Positions 6,187 to 7,872 of a stretch of DNA of 7,872 nt are shown piece by piece; position 1 is the first letter of the stretch; each line of letters opens with the position of its first letter. The translations under genes and the position numbers were made by a program. This DNA is from Sphingomonadales bacterium (GTDB lineage: Bacteria; Pseudomonadota; Alphaproteobacteria; Sphingomonadales; Sphingomonadaceae), in the NCBI GenBank assembly GCA_018067055.1, contig JAGPVK010000172.1, positions 1 to 7,872 of the forward strand, in the 5' to 3' direction. Below the pieces are notes generated by a model. That model worked only from the letters and a program-made list of their open reading frames with translations. It searched no databases and was not told the origin of the DNA.

Positions 6187-6429
6187 CACTATCTCCTGAG
6201 CGTGGGTATCGCTGCGGCGGTCGCCTCCCGACTCCATGGAGAGAATGCGACAGCATCTATTGCGACCGTTCGGGTAAAGCCCGTCTTCTGCCTTCCGGTA
6301 AACGGCAGGCCGGATATATTTAACCATGCCGTGAATTGGCTGGCCCGGAAACAATCCCGCTTGCCGAATGGATCGCGGGGCGCTAATGCCCGCGAATTGG
6401 TTGTTCCGCGAGGGCGAAACGGCCCGTGC
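6187..6429. other. Divergent intergenic region between the PilZ gene and tRNA-Trp
   Basis: These 243 bases hold no credible gene and must contain the promoters of both neighbours. A short AT-rich patch (ATATATTTAA, 6314-6323) is the best place for a -10 element, in either direction. A hairpin with arms CGCGGG (6374-6379) and CCCGCG (6389-6394) lies 36 bases before the tRNA, without a T-run. I could not assign a clear -35/-10 pair: TTGCCG at 6361-6366 is the only reasonable -35 for the tRNA and has no good -10 partner. Confidence 0.4.
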
Positions 6430-6505
6430 AGGAGTGTAGCTCAGTTGGTAGAGCATCGGTCTCCAAAACCGAGGGCCCACGGTTCGAGTCCGTGCACTCC
6501 TGCCA
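6430..6505 (+). tRNA. tRNA-Trp (anticodon CCA), 3' CCA encoded
   Basis: A complete 76-base cloverleaf. The acceptor stem AGGAGTG (6430-6436) pairs with CACTCCT (6495-6501), followed by G and an encoded CCA (6503-6505). The D-arm is GCTC-AGTTGGTA-GAGC. The anticodon stem is TCGGT/ACCGA with loop CTCCAAA, giving anticodon CCA for the codon UGG. The T-arm is CACGG-TTCGAGT-CCGTG. No terminator follows, and the VOC gene starts 28 bases later, so the tRNA is probably cut out of a longer transcript that includes that mRNA. In many bacteria tRNA-Trp stands before secE-nusG; that is not the case here. Confidence 0.97.
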
Positions 6506-6533
6506 TTCTTCCCATCAATATACTGAAATCCTC

Positions 6534-6923
6534 ATGCCCCAGTTCATTTCCGCCATCAGCCTGATCGTTCCCGATTATGATCAGGCAATCGAATTTTATG
6601 TCGGCCTGATGGGTTTTGAGCTGATCGAAGACACACCGCTCTCGGAAGACAAGCGCTGGGTGCTGGTGGCCCCGCCGGGGAGTACAGAGACTCGCCTGCT
6701 GCTGGCCCGGGCCAGCAATGAAGCGCAGGAAGAAGTGATCGGCGAACAGGCCGGCGACCGGGTATTCCTGTTTCTGGAAACCTATGATTTCGAAACCGAC
6801 TTCGCGATCATGCAGCGCGCCGGCATCGCCTTTCTCGAAGAGCCGCGCGAGGAGCCCTATGGCATGGTCGTGAAATGGCGCGATCCGTTCGGCAACAAGT
6901 GGGACCTGATCGAACGCCATTGA
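6534..6923 (+). CDS. VOC superfamily (glyoxalase/bleomycin-resistance fold) protein
   Basis: A 129-residue protein with two beta-alpha-beta-beta-beta modules of the vicinal oxygen chelate fold. The first module contains VPDYDQAIEFYVGLMGFEL (12-30). The second ends with the family signature VVKWRDPFGNKWDLIERH (112-129), where Glu127 is in the usual place of a metal ligand. The N-terminal strand reads QFISAISLIV and has no histidine where the first metal ligand is normally found, and the middle of the protein lacks a matching histidine, so classical glyoxalase I metal chemistry is unlikely. Its substrate or ligand is unknown. The ATG at 6534 follows tRNA-Trp by 28 bases with no clear Shine-Dalgarno; an in-frame reading from 6426 would translate the tRNA and is rejected. 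It was once convergent with the TetR gene at a distance of about three bases, before the repeat element entered. Confidence 0.88.
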   Translation: MPQFISAISLIVPDYDQAIEFYVGLMGFELIEDTPLSEDKRWVLVAPPGSTETRLLLARASNEAQEEVIGEQAGDRVFLFLETYDFETDFAIMQRAGIAFLEEPREEPYGMVVKWRDPFGNKWDLIERH

Positions 6924-6927
6924 AGCC

Positions 6928-6951
6928 TAGACCCTGTTTCAGGGAAGTGGA
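6928..6951 (+). repeat. Left terminal inverted repeat of the palindromic element
   Basis: These 24 bases are the exact reverse complement of 7174-7197. They contain a small hairpin of their own, CCCTG-TTT-CAGGG (6932-6944). The match breaks at the first base outside (C6927 against A7198), which sets the boundary. Confidence 0.9.
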
Positions 6952-6965
6952 GGCATCGGCACGGT

Positions 6966-7054
6966 GCCGAGTTTGGTTCAGCGCGAGGCGCGAGGAGGGA
7001 GCAATGCCAAAGCATTGTGACCGACGAGCAACACTGCGCTGGGCCAAACTCGGC
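6966..7054. repeat. Internal hairpin 1 of the element
   Basis: GCCGAGTTTGGTTCAGCGC (6966-6984) pairs with GCGCTGGGCCAAACTCGGC (7036-7054); the only non-Watson-Crick positions are two G-T pairs, as expected if RNA structure were kept by selection. Within its loop a second hairpin, CAATGC-CAAA-GCATTG (7002-7017), stacks on top. The left edge overlaps a short palindrome, CGGCAC-G-GTGCCG (6957-6969). Confidence 0.75.
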
Positions 7055-7068
7055 CCGCCCCCGCAGGG

Positions 7069-7163
7069 TCGCGTCGGGAAGCCCGCTGGCGGCGTCGCGG
7101 CGCTTGCATGGGCAACCAGCCCGCGCTGCACGCCACTCCTTGCCAGCGGGCTTCCCGACGCGA
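7069..7163. repeat. Internal hairpin 2 of the element
   Basis: A 22-base perfect inverted repeat with a 51-base GC-rich loop. The arms are 7069-7090 (with the core GTCGGGAAGCCCGCTGGC) and 7142-7163. Confidence 0.8.
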
Positions 7164-7173
7164 TGACGACGTT

Positions 7174-7197
7174 TCCACTTCCCTGAAACAGGGTCTA
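7174..7197 (-). repeat. Right terminal inverted repeat of the palindromic element
   Basis: Exact reverse complement of 6928-6951, containing CCCTG-AAA-CAGGG (7181-7193). Its last three bases, CTA (7195-7197), read as the TAG stop codon of the minus-strand TetR gene, so the end of the repeat and the end of that gene coincide. Confidence 0.9.
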
Positions 7198-7803
7198 ACG
7201 CTCGATATCGAGCGCTCCGGCGATCATCCCCCATATCTGATGAGTCAGCTTGGCCGGATCCGGGCGCGGGCGCATGCCCATGGCATGCATGATCCCGCTG
7301 CGTATCGCCCCGGTAATGGCGGCGCCAGCAATCGTCGGATCAATATGGGGACCGATATCGCCGCGCTTGATGCCCGAGCCGATGTTGCGGATCGCCATTT
7401 CGATCATTTCTTCATGACGGGCGGATTCAACCGCCGCGACCTGGTTGGTCCGGGCCATCTTTCCGAGAATGACCGGCGCCATCGGATCATTGTAAAGAAA
7501 CTCCACTACCGCCATTAACCGGCGTTTCTCACGCACACCCCACAGGATGTCCGGGTCGATATATTGGTTCGCCACCTGATTATAGCGATCATAAAAGGCG
7601 TGGATTATCGCGCTCAGCATACCGGATTTGGAACCGAAATAATGATAGGCAAGCCCGACGGACACGCCAGCCCGCTCGGCGACCTGCCCCCTTTCAAGCT
7701 CTCCGTCCCCTTCGCGCAAAATCATTTCGGCAGCGGCCAAAATCTTGGCGGCGCGCACTATCTTGCGGTCTGAACTATCGGCTGTTTTGCTTTGTCCGGT
7801 CAT
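7195..7803 (-). CDS. TetR/AcrR-family transcriptional regulator
   Basis: A 202-residue repressor when read from ATG 7803. The N-terminal DNA-binding domain (about residues 13-60) has the classical helix-turn-helix ERGQVAERAGVSVGLAYHYF followed by GSKSGMLSAII; the C-terminal part (about 65-200) is the all-helical ligand and dimer domain, with no recognisable ligand signature. The start at 7803 is preferred because AAGGGA (complement of 7812-7817) lies eight bases upstream; an in-frame ATG at 7833 would add ten residues (MKQGRQGTWA) behind a weaker site. A perfect 24-bp palindrome lies upstream at 7849-7872, a likely operator for autoregulation and for a divergent gene beyond the window. The stop codon TAG is formed at the edge of the repeat element. 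The effector and target genes are unknown. Confidence 0.92.
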   Translation of the reverse strand: MTGQSKTADSSDRKIVRAAKILAAAEMILREGDGELERGQVAERAGVSVGLAYHYFGSKSGMLSAIIHAFYDRYNQVANQYIDPDILWGVREKRRLMAVVEFLYNDPMAPVILGKMARTNQVAAVESARHEEMIEMAIRNIGSGIKRGDIGPHIDPTIAGAAITGAIRSGIMHAMGMRPRPDPAKLTHQIWGMIAGALDIER

Positions 7804-7848
7804 TGCCCATGTCCCTTGCCTGCCCTGTTTCATGCCGCTCTACCGTCT

Positions 7849-7872
7849 ATTTGAATTGAATTCAATTCAAAT
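7849..7872. promoter_or_regulatory. Perfect 24-bp palindrome, probable TetR operator
   Basis: The left half ATTTGAATTGAA (7849-7860) is the exact reverse complement of the right half (7861-7872). The core is built from TTGAA repeated twice and then TTCAA repeated twice, so each half holds two overlapping five-base sites. It is all A/T and G/C-poor, unlike its surroundings, and lies 15 bases upstream of ATG 7833 and 45 upstream of ATG 7803, where a TetR-family autoregulatory operator is expected. The window ends with it, so it may be longer. Binding by the adjacent TetR protein is inferred. Confidence 0.65.

Larger units (their letters stand above)
6928..7197. mobile_element. 270-bp MITE-like palindromic element with perfect terminal inverted repeats
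   Basis: The element has 24-base perfect inverted repeats at its ends (6928-6951 and 7174-7197), each starting TAGACCCTGTTTCAGGG when read inward. Inside are two large hairpins: 6966-6984 with 7036-7054 (19 bases, complete if two G-T pairs are allowed) and 7069-7090 with 7142-7163 (22 bases, perfect). Folded, it gives a closing stem with two arms, a three-way junction. It carries no transposase and no credible gene, so it would be a non-autonomous element moved in trans. The outer TA on both sides fits a TA target duplication as made by the IS630/mariner group; that origin is inferred. It lies between two convergent genes, where its folded transcript could also act as a two-way transcription stop. 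Open frames across it are by-products of GC-rich repeats. Confidence 0.8.

Noticed and set aside
6361..6389. TTGCCG with TAATGC 17 bases on as a tRNA promoter
   Set aside because: The spacing is right, but the -10 hexamer matches the consensus poorly, so I mention it only within the intergenic entry.
5818..6480. A 220-residue version of the PilZ protein starting at 6480
   Set aside because: Its first 98 codons would run through the tRNA-Trp gene and the promoter region. The ATG at 6186 has a good AGGAG site and gives a normal single-domain PilZ length.
6430..6505. tRNA-Trp as the attachment site of an integrated element
   Set aside because: No integrase gene and no repeated tRNA 3' fragment is visible nearby; both flanks look like ordinary chromosomal genes.
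6857..7234. Open frames on both strands across the palindromic element
   Set aside because: They arise from GC-rich inverted repeats, overlap the ends of the VOC and TetR genes, and show no domain or ribosome binding site.

Overview
The window reads as chromosomal DNA of a GC-rich alphaproteobacterium, most likely a sphingomonad (Sphingopyxis, Sphingorhabdus or Erythrobacter-like). This is an inference from protein character: an Aat with an extended C-terminus ending in a GKLIAQLLTQTS-type tail, a lone Rieske oxygenase alpha subunit, a single-domain PilZ protein and a nested palindromic intergenic repeat. I see no phage, plasmid or CRISPR signature. Apart from one small repeat element, it looks like ordinary core and accessory chromosome.

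Layout from left to right. A minus-strand pair comes first: a LysR regulator of the OxyR type (924-1829) followed by aat (12-860), the leucyl/phenylalanyl-tRNA-protein transferase. Divergent from the LysR gene is a plus-strand set: a 59-residue DUF465/YdcH-like protein starting at GTG (1957-2136), a strong intrinsic terminator (2163-2204), nhaA (2224-3417), a DUF454/YbaN membrane protein (3489-3884) and a Rieske ring-hydroxylating oxygenase alpha subunit (3937-5157). A cupin gene (5188-5736) converges on the Rieske gene across three 12-bp tandem repeats. A PilZ-domain gene (5818-6186) follows on the minus strand. Next are tRNA-Trp(CCA) at 6430-6505 and a VOC/glyoxalase-fold gene (6534-6923) on the plus strand. 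A 270-bp palindromic element (6928-7197) separates the VOC gene from a convergent TetR regulator (7195-7803), whose upstream region ends in a perfect 24-bp palindrome (7849-7872).

The points most worth a second look are these. (1) The OxyR-like regulator has its only cysteine at the place of the resolving Cys208; the peroxidatic Cys199 is a histidine. An ATAG-N7-CTAT box of OxyR type nevertheless lies just in front of its gene, in the divergent region leading to the DUF465 gene and nhaA. (2) nhaA begins only about 20 bases after a terminator hairpin, which suggests read-through or attenuation. (3) The 270-bp element has perfect terminal inverted repeats, two large internal hairpins and TA at each end. 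It sits exactly on the stop codon of the TetR gene and rebuilds that stop.

As a working picture, the left half may link redox or another signal (LysR) to cation/proton exchange (NhaA). The middle holds an oxidative catabolic enzyme with a possible cupin partner, and the right half is a mix of signalling and housekeeping genes. These links are inferred from position only.
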